A stretch of DNA of 64,000 nucleotides from Ascidiaceihabitans sp039975415. Lineage in GTDB: Bacteria > Pseudomonadota > Alphaproteobacteria > Rhodobacterales > Rhodobacteraceae. The position numbers and the translations under genes are program-made. Below the pieces are notes generated by a model. That model did no database searches. It was not told the origin of the DNA and was given only the letters and a program-made list of their open reading frames with translations. Shown here piece by piece: positions 41,788-50,248 of the stretch. Each line of letters starts with the position of its first letter. The stretch's first letter is position 1. The DNA lies in assembly GCF_039975415.1 (NCBI RefSeq), contig NZ_JBDWHD010000005.1. One strand, 5' to 3'.

Positions 41788-42804
41788 ATGAACAAATTTG
41801 CACTGGGTGCTGTTGCCAGCACGCTTACATTTGCCTTCGCCATCGAAGCTGCGGCCACAGAATGGAACGTATCCGTCTGGGGCAAGCGCCGCGCCTTTAC
41901 AGAGCACGTTGAAAAGCTGGCCGAGCTGGTGTCCGAAAAGACAAACGGCGAATTCACCATGAACATCAGCTATGGCGGATTGTCGAAGAACCGCGAAAAC
42001 CTTGATGGTATTTCCATCGGTGCGTTCGAAATGGCGCAGTTCTGTGCAGGCTATCACCGCGATAAAAACCGTGTTGTGACGGTTCTGGAACTGCCATTCC
42101 TTGGTGTTGAGAACCTGGCGCAAGAAGTCGCGGTGTCCAAGGCCGTGTATGCGCACCCTGCCGCTGCGGAAGAAATGGAACAGTGGAATGCGAAACTGCT
42201 GATGACATCGCCTATGCCACAATACAATCTGGTTGGCACAGGCGATCCACGCGCCACACTGGCCGACTTTGAAGGCATGCGTGTGCGCGCAACAGGTGGT
42301 ATTGGCAATGCATTCAAAGCCGTTGGTGGTGTACCAACATCTGTGACGGCCACCGAAGCCTACCAAGCCATGGAATCGGGTGTTGTTGATACAGTGGCCT
42401 TCGCCCAGCACGCGCACCTTAGCTTTGGTACAATCAACCAGGCCGATTGGTGGACCGCCAACCTGAACCCCGGCACCGTGAACTGCCCTGTTGTTGCCAA
42501 CATCGACGCCTATGAAGACCTTAGCGACGCACACCGCGAGGCTTTGGACAGCTCAATCGACGAGGCGCTGGACCATTACCTGGCCAACTACGGTGAATTG
42601 CTGAAAAAATGGGACAGCGTTCTGGAAGAAAAAGGTGTCGCCAAGGTTGAGATCGACGAAGCTGTTCTGGCCGAATTCCGCGCCACGGCTGCTGATCCGA
42701 TCCGTGATGCTTGGATCAAAGACATGGAAGCGCAAGGCCTGCCGGGCCAAGAGCTGTATGATCTGGTTGTGAAGACATTGGCCGACGCCAAATCCGGAAG
42801 CTAA
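41788..42804 (+). CDS. TRAP transporter substrate-binding protein (DctP type)
   Basis: A 338-residue periplasmic protein with signal peptide MNKFALGAVASTLTFAFAIEAAA and a DctP-type domain: WGKRRAFTEHVEKLAELVSEKTNGEFTM near the start, and the solute-carboxylate arginine region GMRVRATGGIGNAFKAVGG around residue 165. It works with the two membrane subunits downstream to import an organic acid using the ion gradient. The ligand cannot be told from sequence. A palindromic repeat lies in the 104-bp gap before the small permease gene. Confidence 0.94.
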   Translation: MNKFALGAVASTLTFAFAIEAAATEWNVSVWGKRRAFTEHVEKLAELVSEKTNGEFTMNISYGGLSKNRENLDGISIGAFEMAQFCAGYHRDKNRVVTVLELPFLGVENLAQEVAVSKAVYAHPAAAEEMEQWNAKLLMTSPMPQYNLVGTGDPRATLADFEGMRVRATGGIGNAFKAVGGVPTSVTATEAYQAMESGVVDTVAFAQHAHLSFGTINQADWWTANLNPGTVNCPVVANIDAYEDLSDAHREALDSSIDEALDHYLANYGELLKKWDSVLEEKGVAKVEIDEAVLAEFRATAADPIRDAWIKDMEAQGLPGQELYDLVVKTLADAKSGS

Positions 42805-42811
42805 GCGGGGT

Positions 42812-42829
42812 GGTGCACCAAGGTGCACC
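42812..42829. repeat. Palindromic interspersed repeat, copy 4
   Basis: GGTGCACC-AA-GGTGCACC followed by TTACGCG, the same core and flank as the left half of copy 3. Inside the TRAP operon, just after the binding-protein gene, it may protect the upstream mRNA so that the binding protein is made in excess. Confidence 0.78.
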
Positions 42830-42908
42830 TTACGCGAAAAAAACGACAGGGCGCGCCGAAACACGTGCGCCTTGTCCATAAAAAACGTCGTGACCGGGGG
42901 GATAAACG

Positions 42909-43538
42909 ATGGCAGGTTCAGCCGCTGTTCTTGAGGACAGCAGCCTTTTAAGCAAGCTCGACAGGGCGTTGCTTCCACTTGAAAAATTCTGTGCCTTGCT
43001 GAGCGGTCTTGCGATATTTTCGCTGATGTTTCTGGCCGCATATTCGGTCATCGGTCGCAAGTTCTTTGCCTCTCCTTTGGCGGGTTATGTGGACTACATC
43101 GAAGCCGCCATGCCCATCATTGCGATTATGGGCGTGTCCTATGTGCAGCGCGATGGCACCCATATTCGCATGGACATGTTTGTGTCCGCTCTCAAGGGGC
43201 GGCTGTTGTGGTTGTTTGAGTTGATCTCTGTTTTGATGATCCTCATTTTGATGGCCGCTTTGACGTGGGGCGCATGGGAGCATTTTGAGCGGTCATTCGA
43301 TTGTGCACGCCCTCTGTGCAGTCGTGACAGTTCCATCGACATCAGCATTCCCATCTGGCCTTCGAAACTGGTGGTTCCGGTCGCTTTTGCGGTTCTGGTC
43401 ATGCGTTTGGTTTTGCAGGCCGTTGGCTATGGTCGCGCCCTTGTGTTGGGCCTTGAAAGCCCTGTGGCGGTGCCCCTGAACCTCAGTGTGGCAGAGCAAG
43501 CCCGCATTGAGGCCGAAAGCCTGGAAGGGGCCGACTGA
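42909..43538 (+). CDS. TRAP transporter small permease (DctQ type)
   Basis: A 209-residue membrane protein with four hydrophobic segments and the DctQ signatures FLAAYSVIGRKFFASPLAGYVDYIE and MGVSYVQRDGTHIRMDMFV. The region SIPIWPSKLVVPVAFAVLVMRLVLQ forms the last segment. The TGA stop and the next ATG share a base (TGATG), so the two permeases are translationally coupled. Confidence 0.92.
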   Translation: MAGSAAVLEDSSLLSKLDRALLPLEKFCALLSGLAIFSLMFLAAYSVIGRKFFASPLAGYVDYIEAAMPIIAIMGVSYVQRDGTHIRMDMFVSALKGRLLWLFELISVLMILILMAALTWGAWEHFERSFDCARPLCSRDSSIDISIPIWPSKLVVPVAFAVLVMRLVLQAVGYGRALVLGLESPVAVPLNLSVAEQARIEAESLEGAD

Positions 43539-44968
43539 TGGATCCTATTGAAATCGGCCTTTGGGTGTCCAGCGGCATGCTGGTTATGGTCATTTTGGGC
43601 ATGCGTGTGGCTTTTGCCGCTGGCATGGCGGGCTTTGTCGGCATTTTCTGGATTTTCTGGGAAAAGAAAGACTATGCGTGGGATGCGTTGCTGTTTTGGA
43701 ATGAACGACGCGAGATTTGGGATGGGGCCCTTGCCAAAGCGTTCCTGATCGCGGGCCAAGTCCCCCATTCTAAAGTTTCGGCGCAGGTTCTGTCCCTGAT
43801 CCCTGTCTTTATCATGATCGGTTACATGGCCTATCACGCCCGCCTGACCACGGCGCTGTTCGAGGCCGCGAAGCGCTGGATCGCATGGGTGCCGGGGGGG
43901 CTCGCGGTGTCTACCGTCTTTGCCACCGCAGGATTTGCCGCTGTGTCTGGCGCGTCTGTCGCCACAGCCGCCGTTTTTGCACGCATTGCGATCCCGGAAA
44001 TGCTGAAGATCGGATACAACAAGCAATTCGCGGCAGGCGTCGTGGCGGCGGGGGGCACGTTGGCCTCGCTTATTCCGCCGTCAGCGATCCTGGTGATCTA
44101 TGCCATCATCGTGGAACAGGACGTGGGCAAACTGCTGCTGGCCGGTTTCATCCCCGGTGCGTTTTCGGCCATTGTCTATGCAGGTCTGATCATCGGGATT
44201 GCGGTCATTTTCAAAAGTGTCGGCCCGCCTGTGTCGGGCTTTACGTGGAAAGAACGCTTTGAAAGTCTGCCGCCTGCCTTGCCCATCGTGGCCGTGGTCG
44301 TGATCATCATCTTCTTTGTTTACAACCCCTTTGGCGATGCGTGGGGCACGCCGACGGAAGGCGGGGCCATCGGAGCCTTCATCATCTTCCTTATGGCGCT
44401 TTATCGCGGCATGCGCTGGCCCGCGCTGAAAGAGGCGTTGTTGGACACTGCCAAGCTGACGGTGATGATCTTCACCATCATCTGGGGCGTTCTAATCTAT
44501 GTGCGGTTTTTGGGCTTTGCAAAGCTGCCTGATGCGTTTTCGGACTGGATCACAGCGCTGGAAATGTCGCCGATGCTGATCCTTGTGTGCATCCTTTTGG
44601 CCTATGCCGTTCTGGGGATGTTCATGGATGCGATCGGGATGCTGCTGCTGACGTTGCCTGTGGTCTATCCGGCAGTCATGGCGCTGAACGGAGGCGAAAA
44701 CGTAGCGGCTGCGGACAGTGCGTTCGGGATGTCGGGGCCAATGTGCGCGATCTGGTTCGGGATATTGGTGGTCAAGATGGCAGAATTCTGTTTGATCACG
44801 CCGCCCATCGGTCTCAACTGCTTTGTGGTTGCGGGCGTGCGCGATGATCTGACGGTGCAGGATGTGTTTAAAGGTGTGACACCTTTCTTTCTGGCGGATG
44901 CTGCGACCATCGCGATGCTGGTGGCGTTTCCGGGGATTGTGCTTTGGCTTCCAAGCCTCGTGGGGTGA
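43538..44968 (+). CDS. TRAP transporter large permease (DctM type)
   Basis: A 476-residue protein with about 12 membrane segments, the ion-coupled translocation subunit. Family marks include TVFATAGFAAVSGASVATAAVFARIAIPEM, AAGGTLASLIPPSAILVIYAIIVEQDVGKLLLAGFIPGA (read in two parts) and MFMDAIGMLLLTLPVVYP near the C-terminus. A hydrophilic insertion around residues 40-75 (FWEKKDYAWDALLFWNERREIWDGA) is longer than in plain DctM. Completes a three-gene TRAP operon. Confidence 0.94.
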   Translation: MDPIEIGLWVSSGMLVMVILGMRVAFAAGMAGFVGIFWIFWEKKDYAWDALLFWNERREIWDGALAKAFLIAGQVPHSKVSAQVLSLIPVFIMIGYMAYHARLTTALFEAAKRWIAWVPGGLAVSTVFATAGFAAVSGASVATAAVFARIAIPEMLKIGYNKQFAAGVVAAGGTLASLIPPSAILVIYAIIVEQDVGKLLLAGFIPGAFSAIVYAGLIIGIAVIFKSVGPPVSGFTWKERFESLPPALPIVAVVVIIIFFVYNPFGDAWGTPTEGGAIGAFIIFLMALYRGMRWPALKEALLDTAKLTVMIFTIIWGVLIYVRFLGFAKLPDAFSDWITALEMSPMLILVCILLAYAVLGMFMDAIGMLLLTLPVVYPAVMALNGGENVAAADSAFGMSGPMCAIWFGILVVKMAEFCLITPPIGLNCFVVAGVRDDLTVQDVFKGVTPFFLADAATIAMLVAFPGIVLWLPSLVG

Positions 44969-45041
44969 ACTTTTCCCCTTTGTACCGATAGGCATTTTGA
45001 TACCTTGGACGAGTTAAATAGTTTCTAAAGGGTGACTGCAC

Positions 45042-46097
45042 ATGGCTGATAGATTTTTTACCGATCAAGCGACCACAGGGTTTACGTATGTTCTGTCGAC
45101 CTATCTTGATGCGGCGACAGGCACAGAGTTCTTTTATCAGATGCGGTTTTCCGGGTCTGATTTTGAGTTCGGTGAGGCACGCACGCCAGTTGATGGCCTG
45201 TACAATCAGATTTCTTTTGAGCTGGAATACACAGAACCCGATGGCGGCGATACCGTGTTGCACCCTGTCTTGCAGTACACGGGACCCACGCAGGACCTGT
45301 CAGATCTGTTTGATCAGTATGACACGCCTGCCATCGGCATGAGCTATATGTTGTTGGCTTTGGTGTCGTTGACAACAGGGCGCTTGCCAGGAGAAGCAGG
45401 TGTGTCGATTTTGGCCAATGCACCCGGGGGGCAGACGTCTGGCACCCGAAACAACGATGTGATCAAGGTCAGCGACGACAGCAGTTGGTTTGGTGCAGGG
45501 TGGGGCGATGATTATATGGTCGCGACCGGTGGCCCTGTGCGCTTCAAAGGGCAAGCAGGCGACGATCATCTGATTGGTGCGGATGGCCACGACATTTTGC
45601 GCGGTGGTTCCGGCCACGACAGTATCGAAGGGCAGGCGGGCGACGACAAGATTTACGGGCAAAGCGGCAATGACGGTCTGCGCGGCGGTGCAGGCGATGA
45701 TTGGGTGCTGGGCGGCAGTGGTCGTGATTATCTGATTGCCGGGGCCGGGCGCGACCAACTGAGTGGAGGGGCCGGCGCGGATATGTTCATCTTCAACATC
45801 GCCACTGAGGACACGACAGCTGCCGCGCATACGATCGAAACCGGACGAAATGTCGTACGCGATTTTGATTTTTCCGAAGATGTGCTGCGATTTGGCGTGG
45901 GCTACAACAACACTTTGACCCAAGCCGATGCTTTTTCATGGTTTTCAGAACATGCCACCGACGCAGGGGACAAGGTGCGGATCGTTGACGGGAACGTGCG
46001 TATCATCATCAAGAACGCGTCTGTTGACGACTTTTCCATCGAACACTTCGCAGGCAGCGACACACATGGAAACTATGATGCGTGGCTTTTGGGCTAA
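45042..46097 (+). CDS. RTX (hemolysin-type calcium-binding) repeat protein
   Basis: A 351-residue acidic protein without a signal peptide. Residues 1-130 are of unknown fold. Residues about 133-255 contain eight or so glycine/aspartate nonapeptides such as GQAGDDHLIG, GGSGHDSIEG and GGAGADMFIF, which bind calcium as a beta-roll. A C-terminal region (VVRDFDFSEDVLRFG ... DDFSIEHF) is typical of RTX proteins and carries the uncleaved type I secretion signal. No type I secretion genes are adjacent. Secreted location is a family-based inference; activity is unknown. Confidence 0.88.
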   Translation: MADRFFTDQATTGFTYVLSTYLDAATGTEFFYQMRFSGSDFEFGEARTPVDGLYNQISFELEYTEPDGGDTVLHPVLQYTGPTQDLSDLFDQYDTPAIGMSYMLLALVSLTTGRLPGEAGVSILANAPGGQTSGTRNNDVIKVSDDSSWFGAGWGDDYMVATGGPVRFKGQAGDDHLIGADGHDILRGGSGHDSIEGQAGDDKIYGQSGNDGLRGGAGDDWVLGGSGRDYLIAGAGRDQLSGGAGADMFIFNIATEDTTAAAHTIETGRNVVRDFDFSEDVLRFGVGYNNTLTQADAFSWFSEHATDAGDKVRIVDGNVRIIIKNASVDDFSIEHFAGSDTHGNYDAWLLG

Positions 46098-46100
46098 CGC

Positions 46101-46760
46101 CTAAAGCCGTGGCATGACGGTGCTGTGCAAGGCGTCTGCCACGCTGGCCACGTCATGCGCACCGTCAACCACGACAAAACGGTCTGGAAACTCTTGTGCG
46201 AGGGCCAGAAAACCGGCGCGCATCTGTTTTTGCAAATCCGACCCGAAAGTCTCAAAACGCTCTTCGACGCCTTGGCGCGAGAGGGCGCGTGACAGGCCGA
46301 CCTCGGGATCCATGTCGATCAATACTGTCAGGTCAGGCTCGCGGCCGATCATCAGATCGTGCAACTGATCCACTGTGCTGCGCAGGTCGCCACGCGACAG
46401 GCCCTGATACATACGGGTGCTGTCGGCGAAACGGTCACAAATCACGATTTTCCCTGCATCCAAAGCAGGTTGTATGGTGCGTTCCATATGGTCGCGACGG
46501 GCAGCTGTGAACAACAGAATTTCTGTTTCGGCAGACCAACGGTCAGGATCGCCTTGCAATACAAGGGCGCGGATTTCCTCGGCGCCCGCGCTTCCACCGG
46601 GTTCGCGCGTGACGATGACGTCGCGCCCCAAAGCCGTCAGGTGTTCGGCCAGAAGCCGGACTTGTGTGGACTTGCCAGACCCGTCGATGCCTTCAAATGA
46701 GATAAACAAACCTGCGGGCTTTTGCGCCGTGCTTTCAGAGGTCGTAAATGGTGTGGTCAC
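46101..46760 (-). CDS. tmk: Thymidylate kinase
   Basis: A 219-residue dTMP kinase with P-loop ISFEGIDGSGKSTQVRLLAEHL, the DR(Y/F) motif VICDRFADSTRMYQGLSRG and the LID arginines in LSRALSRQGVEERFE. It begins with GTG, which overlaps the stop of the upstream carboxypeptidase gene (GTGA), so translation is probably coupled. It converges with the RTX gene, three bases apart. Confidence 0.96.
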   Translation of the reverse strand: MTTPFTTSESTAQKPAGLFISFEGIDGSGKSTQVRLLAEHLTALGRDVIVTREPGGSAGAEEIRALVLQGDPDRWSAETEILLFTAARRDHMERTIQPALDAGKIVICDRFADSTRMYQGLSRGDLRSTVDQLHDLMIGREPDLTVLIDMDPEVGLSRALSRQGVEERFETFGSDLQKQMRAGFLALAQEFPDRFVVVDGAHDVASVADALHSTVMPRL

Positions 46761-47926
46761 GATCCGGTTGGCCCTGCATTCAAACGCGAAATCAACTGCT
46801 GCGCTGCGGTGCTAAGACGCGCCATAAAGCCACCATCGGCGACATCGGATTCCGCAACCAATGGAATGCGCGTTTCCGGTAGGCCCTCGGGGGACAGCAC
46901 AAGTTCTGCCAAGGGTTGGCCTTTTTCGATGGGGGCTTGGATGGGGCCGGTGTAGACCACTTCGGCTTCAACTTCAGAGCCTGCAAGGACTGGCAACAGC
47001 ACAGAAACATCTTCTGCCGGAACCAACCCGACTTTAGGGACCGCGCCCATCCAGACATCTGCTGTGGCCAGACGTTCACCTGCTTTGGCCAGACCGCGTT
47101 GGGCGAACTGGCGGAAGGCCCAGTTGACAATGGATTCAGATTCCTGAGCGCGTGCCGCGGCAGACTCAAGACCGGATACCACAAAAATGACCCGTCGGTT
47201 GCCCTGCAAAGCGGATCCAACAAGACCGTAGCCTGCTTCTTGGGTGTGCCCGGTTTTCAACCCATCCGCGCCGATGTTCAACGACAACAGCGGGTTTCGG
47301 TTGAACCGGTTGGAGCTTTCCTTTTGGTCGAACAGAAATTCCTTTTGGGAAAACATCGGATAGAATTCGGGGAAATCTTCGATCAGGCGGTTGGCCAACA
47401 AGGCAAGATCGCGCATCGACATGCGGTGTCCTGCGGCAGGCCAGCCGTTGGAATTGGCGAAGGTGGAATTGGTCATGCCCATCTGTTGGGCGCGCTGGGT
47501 CATCATGCGGGCAAACCCCGCTTCGGTGCCATCGGGGCTGAGGGCTTCGGCAATCACCGCACATGCGTCGTTGCCTGATAATACGATGATGCCACGCAAC
47601 AAGTCTTCGACTTTGACGCGTTCGCCTGCTTTCAAAAACAGGGTCGAGCCGCCGTATTTTTGCGCCTGCGCAGAGACGGGCAATTCTTCCAGCAGATCAA
47701 GACCGCCATTGTTTTTGCCACGTTTCACGGCCTCGAATGCGATGTAAAGTGTCATCAATTTGGACATGGATGCAGGCGGCAAGGGTGTGTCTGCGTTTTT
47801 GTTTAGCAAGACGGTGCCGGTGGTTTGGTCAATCACATATGCGGCTGTGGCCCGTGTCTCGAAGGCATGCAGCGGCAACGTCGTCGACATGATCAAAGCG
47901 AAGATGGCAGTGATGGAACGGATCAT
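46757..47926 (-). CDS. D-alanyl-D-alanine carboxypeptidase (PBP5/6 type)
   Basis: A 389-residue penicillin-binding protein that trims peptidoglycan pentapeptides. It has a signal peptide (MIRSITAIFALIMSTTLPLHA), the catalytic SxxK in PPASMSKLMTLYIAFEA, SGN in VLSGNDACAVIAEAL and KTG in ADGLKTGHTQEAGYGLVG. The C-terminal ~100 residues form the PBP5 all-beta domain. Attached to the inner membrane by a C-terminal amphipathic helix. Upstream is a SPOR lipoprotein that also acts at the septal wall. Confidence 0.95.
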   Translation of the reverse strand: MIRSITAIFALIMSTTLPLHAFETRATAAYVIDQTTGTVLLNKNADTPLPPASMSKLMTLYIAFEAVKRGKNNGGLDLLEELPVSAQAQKYGGSTLFLKAGERVKVEDLLRGIIVLSGNDACAVIAEALSPDGTEAGFARMMTQRAQQMGMTNSTFANSNGWPAAGHRMSMRDLALLANRLIEDFPEFYPMFSQKEFLFDQKESSNRFNRNPLLSLNIGADGLKTGHTQEAGYGLVGSALQGNRRVIFVVSGLESAAARAQESESIVNWAFRQFAQRGLAKAGERLATADVWMGAVPKVGLVPAEDVSVLLPVLAGSEVEAEVVYTGPIQAPIEKGQPLAELVLSPEGLPETRIPLVAESDVADGGFMARLSTAAQQLISRLNAGPTGS

Positions 47927-47965
47927 AAGGGCACATGTCCTTTGGGTCTGTGGTTCACGTCTGAC

Positions 47966-48874
47966 TTAGTTGGTGACGGCATAGGCATCGGAAAAGCCTT
48001 GCGCTTTGATGGTTTTCAGCAGGGCTTTACGCTCTGATCCTGTGGCGGCGGGGCCTACCACGACACGCCAGAAGGGTTTGCCGTTGTTTTCGCCGCGTTT
48101 GATCGTGGGCAACATGCCCGCGCTGCGCATTTGCTGGGCGGTGCGATTTGCGTTTGCTTCAACCGAGAAGATACCGATCTGGATAAACGGCTTATCGAGG
48201 TTTGATGCAACGGGTCTGGGCGCGGGTGCTGCGGCAGATGCGGTGGCTGGGGCAGGGGCCGCAGCGTCGATTGCGGCGGACGCTGTTGCTATCGGATCAA
48301 GGGCACTTTCGGACACATCCGCAGGTTCTGCCACACCGTCCACGGTTTCAGGCGCTGGCGCTTCGACGGGAACTTCTTCTTTGCGCAAGGCTGTGACGTT
48401 CAATTCAGCCGGTGCGCCCGCCAACATACCAAGCGCTTCCGCTGCATCTGAGGAAATCTGCAACCGCGGTCCTGGAATGTCACGTTCGCGGCGGAATAAG
48501 GCGCCCACGACGAATTTGCCGTTTGTCGTATTGCGGATGATGACGCGTTCCGGATCGGTGACATCGGGATGCGCGACCCAAACGCCGCCCAAGGACGGCC
48601 GCCCGTCCCAAAGCCCTGCTTCTGTTGCGGAAAATACATCCGGTGCTTCGATGTCGCGTTCTGTAGTTTTGGTCAGCGCCCCTTTGCGTGGTGCGCCATC
48701 CGCGTCCGCAGCGTTGCCGCGTAGGGATTGCGGGAACTGGAAGTTGCCGGCCCCGTCGCAGCCTGCCATCAAGGCCAGCCCCAAGGCTGCTGCCATTAGT
48801 CGTTTTTGCACACGCAATGCGTTTGAAAAACCTGAGTTGTGTGCCTGTGTTGCGCTGCCCATCGCTTGTGTCAT
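47966..48874 (-). CDS. SPOR-domain lipoprotein
   Basis: A 302-residue lipoprotein. A lipobox LALMAGCDG (Cys near residue 39) follows a basic N-terminus; an internal ATG (MAAALGLAL) could be the true start. Residues 50-150 include a conserved region (GLWDGRPSLGGVWVAHPDVT), 160-225 are Ala/Pro-rich, and the last 75 residues are a SPOR domain (FIQIGIFSVEANANRTAQQMRSAG ... PFWRVVVGPAATGSER) that binds denuded glycan at the division site. It is 39 bp upstream of the carboxypeptidase and probably cotranscribed; the arrangement is typical of Rhodobacterales. Confidence 0.92.
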   Translation of the reverse strand: MTQAMGSATQAHNSGFSNALRVQKRLMAAALGLALMAGCDGAGNFQFPQSLRGNAADADGAPRKGALTKTTERDIEAPDVFSATEAGLWDGRPSLGGVWVAHPDVTDPERVIIRNTTNGKFVVGALFRRERDIPGPRLQISSDAAEALGMLAGAPAELNVTALRKEEVPVEAPAPETVDGVAEPADVSESALDPIATASAAIDAAAPAPATASAAAPAPRPVASNLDKPFIQIGIFSVEANANRTAQQMRSAGMLPTIKRGENNGKPFWRVVVGPAATGSERKALLKTIKAQGFSDAYAVTN

Positions 48875-49052
48875 CCTAGCCTGTTACGACGCCGCCCGCG
48901 CCGGATGTGCCGATTTTTGGCACGTTAAATAGCCCCCTGACGGGGATCTTTGCGCCATCCTAGCGCGTCATGGTCGTTCTGAAAAGGCGCAGCACTCACA
49001 ATCGGCAAAAATCCCCAACGAAACCGCAGCTTACAGCTTTGCAATTGGGGGT

Positions 49053-49081
49053 TTGCAGAATCGGATTGACCCTTTTAGAGA
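49053..49081 (+). promoter_or_regulatory. Candidate promoter of tRNA-Ser
   Basis: TTGCAG (49053-49058), 17-base spacer, TAGAGA (49076-49081), ending ten bases before the mature tRNA 5' end. The spacing is ideal but both hexamers are imperfect. Confidence 0.4.
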
Positions 49082-49091
49082 TACCGACGTC

Positions 49092-49181
49092 GGAGGAGTG
49101 GCAGAGTGGTCGAATGCACCGGTCTTGAAAACCGACGAGGGTGAAAGTCCTCCCAGGGTTCGAATCCCTGTTCCTCCGCCA
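49092..49181 (+). tRNA. tRNA-Ser (anticodon TGA)
   Basis: Acceptor GGAGGAG pairs with TTCCTCC, the anticodon loop is CTTGAAA with TGA at 49126-49128, the variable arm is long (class II) and the T loop is GGTTCGAATCC. G discriminator followed by encoded CCA, 90 nt. It marks the left border of an AT-rich, gene-poor stretch. Confidence 0.97.
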
Positions 49182-49307
49182 CGACTATCGTTTTTGTGGT
49201 TTAAAATCGTATGCTTGGGTGCGGGGGCGCAATCCAAGCCCCACGCTTTGCCCCACAATTGATCATATATAATTATCTCAAATCGGGAATCGAAGTCCTA
49301 TATTAGC

Positions 49308-49565
49308 CTACGTTTGCATTGATCTGATCAACTGCTGTATTCGCATTTCCCTGTACGCCACGTCTTCTGGGTCACTGGGCGCGGTCTTCACCAACACCTC
49401 GTATCCACGGATCAAGGTGGTTTCTCGTTCATTAAACTGTTCAAGGTATGCCGCCAGCGCATTGGGTCGCAGATATTTGACCTTGTTGGCTTGGGCATGT
49501 GGCAACTGTTCAATACACAGATTTTGTATGGCGCTACGATGAGGATCGTTGGGAGAGGCGCACAA
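49308..49565 (-). CDS. Hypothetical protein in AT-rich gap
   Basis: An 85-codon frame, helical and charged (YLEQFNERETTLIRGYEVL ... EDVAYREMRIQQLIRSM). No domain is recognised. The start may be a GTG/TTG-type codon, as no good ribosome binding site is visible. It may be a remnant of a larger gene, as the surrounding 1 kb has lower GC than the rest of the window. Low confidence that it is expressed. Confidence 0.35.
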   Translation of the reverse strand: MCASPNDPHRSAIQNLCIEQLPHAQANKVKYLRPNALAAYLEQFNERETTLIRGYEVLVKTAPSDPEDVAYREMRIQQLIRSMQT

Positions 49566-50205
49566 AATAAGATCTACGGGTTCAAGCCCGTTTGCGCAGT
49601 GGGCAGTTGCGATTGTTACTGCGTTTAGTTGATTTCTGGCGGACCGATAGTGGCCGACCTGGAATAGTCATATCTCTAACGCTGTGAGATACTTTATGTG
49701 GTACATCCTTTGTACTTTGTTTTTTATCTAATATCGCCAGTTGCTTATAGGCCTTACATGGAAGGCAGTTCTTCCGCCCCTTTCCTGATTTAGTAGTCTG
49801 CTACGATCAACCGGTGCTGTCTGTGCTTGCTTTGATAGTACCCCCGCCCCCTGACCATTTTTGCAGCATTTGATTGCTTAAAGCAGTGTCGTTTGGTTGC
49901 GTGCAAACTGTTGAACCGTCTTTCGCTGCAATTTCGTTAGGTCGTTGGGAACGTGCGCACTTCCAATCAAATGTCTGAGTGCAAGCGTGCATTCACGCCA
50001 TTTTGTCACAATCTGCTGTCTGCGCGGCAAGGGCAAACCCGGGAAATGATAGAAGAGGCAAGTCTACAAACTGCCCTTGCTTGACGTGGCTGGGATTATC
50101 GATGTGGCAACGCAGGTTTTCACGTCGTTTATGGGGCGATGATGGCGGCAGTGCGGGTACGCACACAATTTGTCATTGAAGTATTGCAATGCAGAAATTT
50201 GCAAT
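49566..50205. other. AT-rich gene-poor region downstream of tRNA-Ser
   Basis: Only short, uncharacteristic frames occur here. The GC content is visibly lower than in the neighbours. A C-run (GTACCCCCGCCCCCTGACC, around 49838-49856) looks like the end of a mobile element, but no partner repeat or transposase was found. The promoter of the zinc operon starts near its right end: TTGCAA at 50184-50189, 18 bases, TATAAC at 50208-50213. Confidence 0.45.
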
Positions 50206-50218
50206 GTTATAACATAAC
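50206..50218. promoter_or_regulatory. Probable Zur operator
   Basis: GTTAT-AAC-ATAAC, a perfect 5-bp inverted repeat with a three-base centre, overlapping the likely -10 (TATAAC). This is the core of Zur boxes in proteobacteria. The downstream genes (COG0523 GTPases, DUF1826) are typical Zur targets, which strengthens the call. Confidence 0.72.
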
Positions 50219-50248
50219 AAATTGGAACCTTAGACGAGAGCCACGCCC

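Noticed and set aside
49092..49181. tRNA-Ser as the attachment site of a present genomic island
   Set aside because: No integrase and no second copy of the tRNA 3' end were found in the window; only a weaker scar hypothesis is kept.
49830..49870. Insertion-sequence end suggested by a C-rich tract
   Set aside because: No matching inverted end, target duplication or transposase frame is visible.
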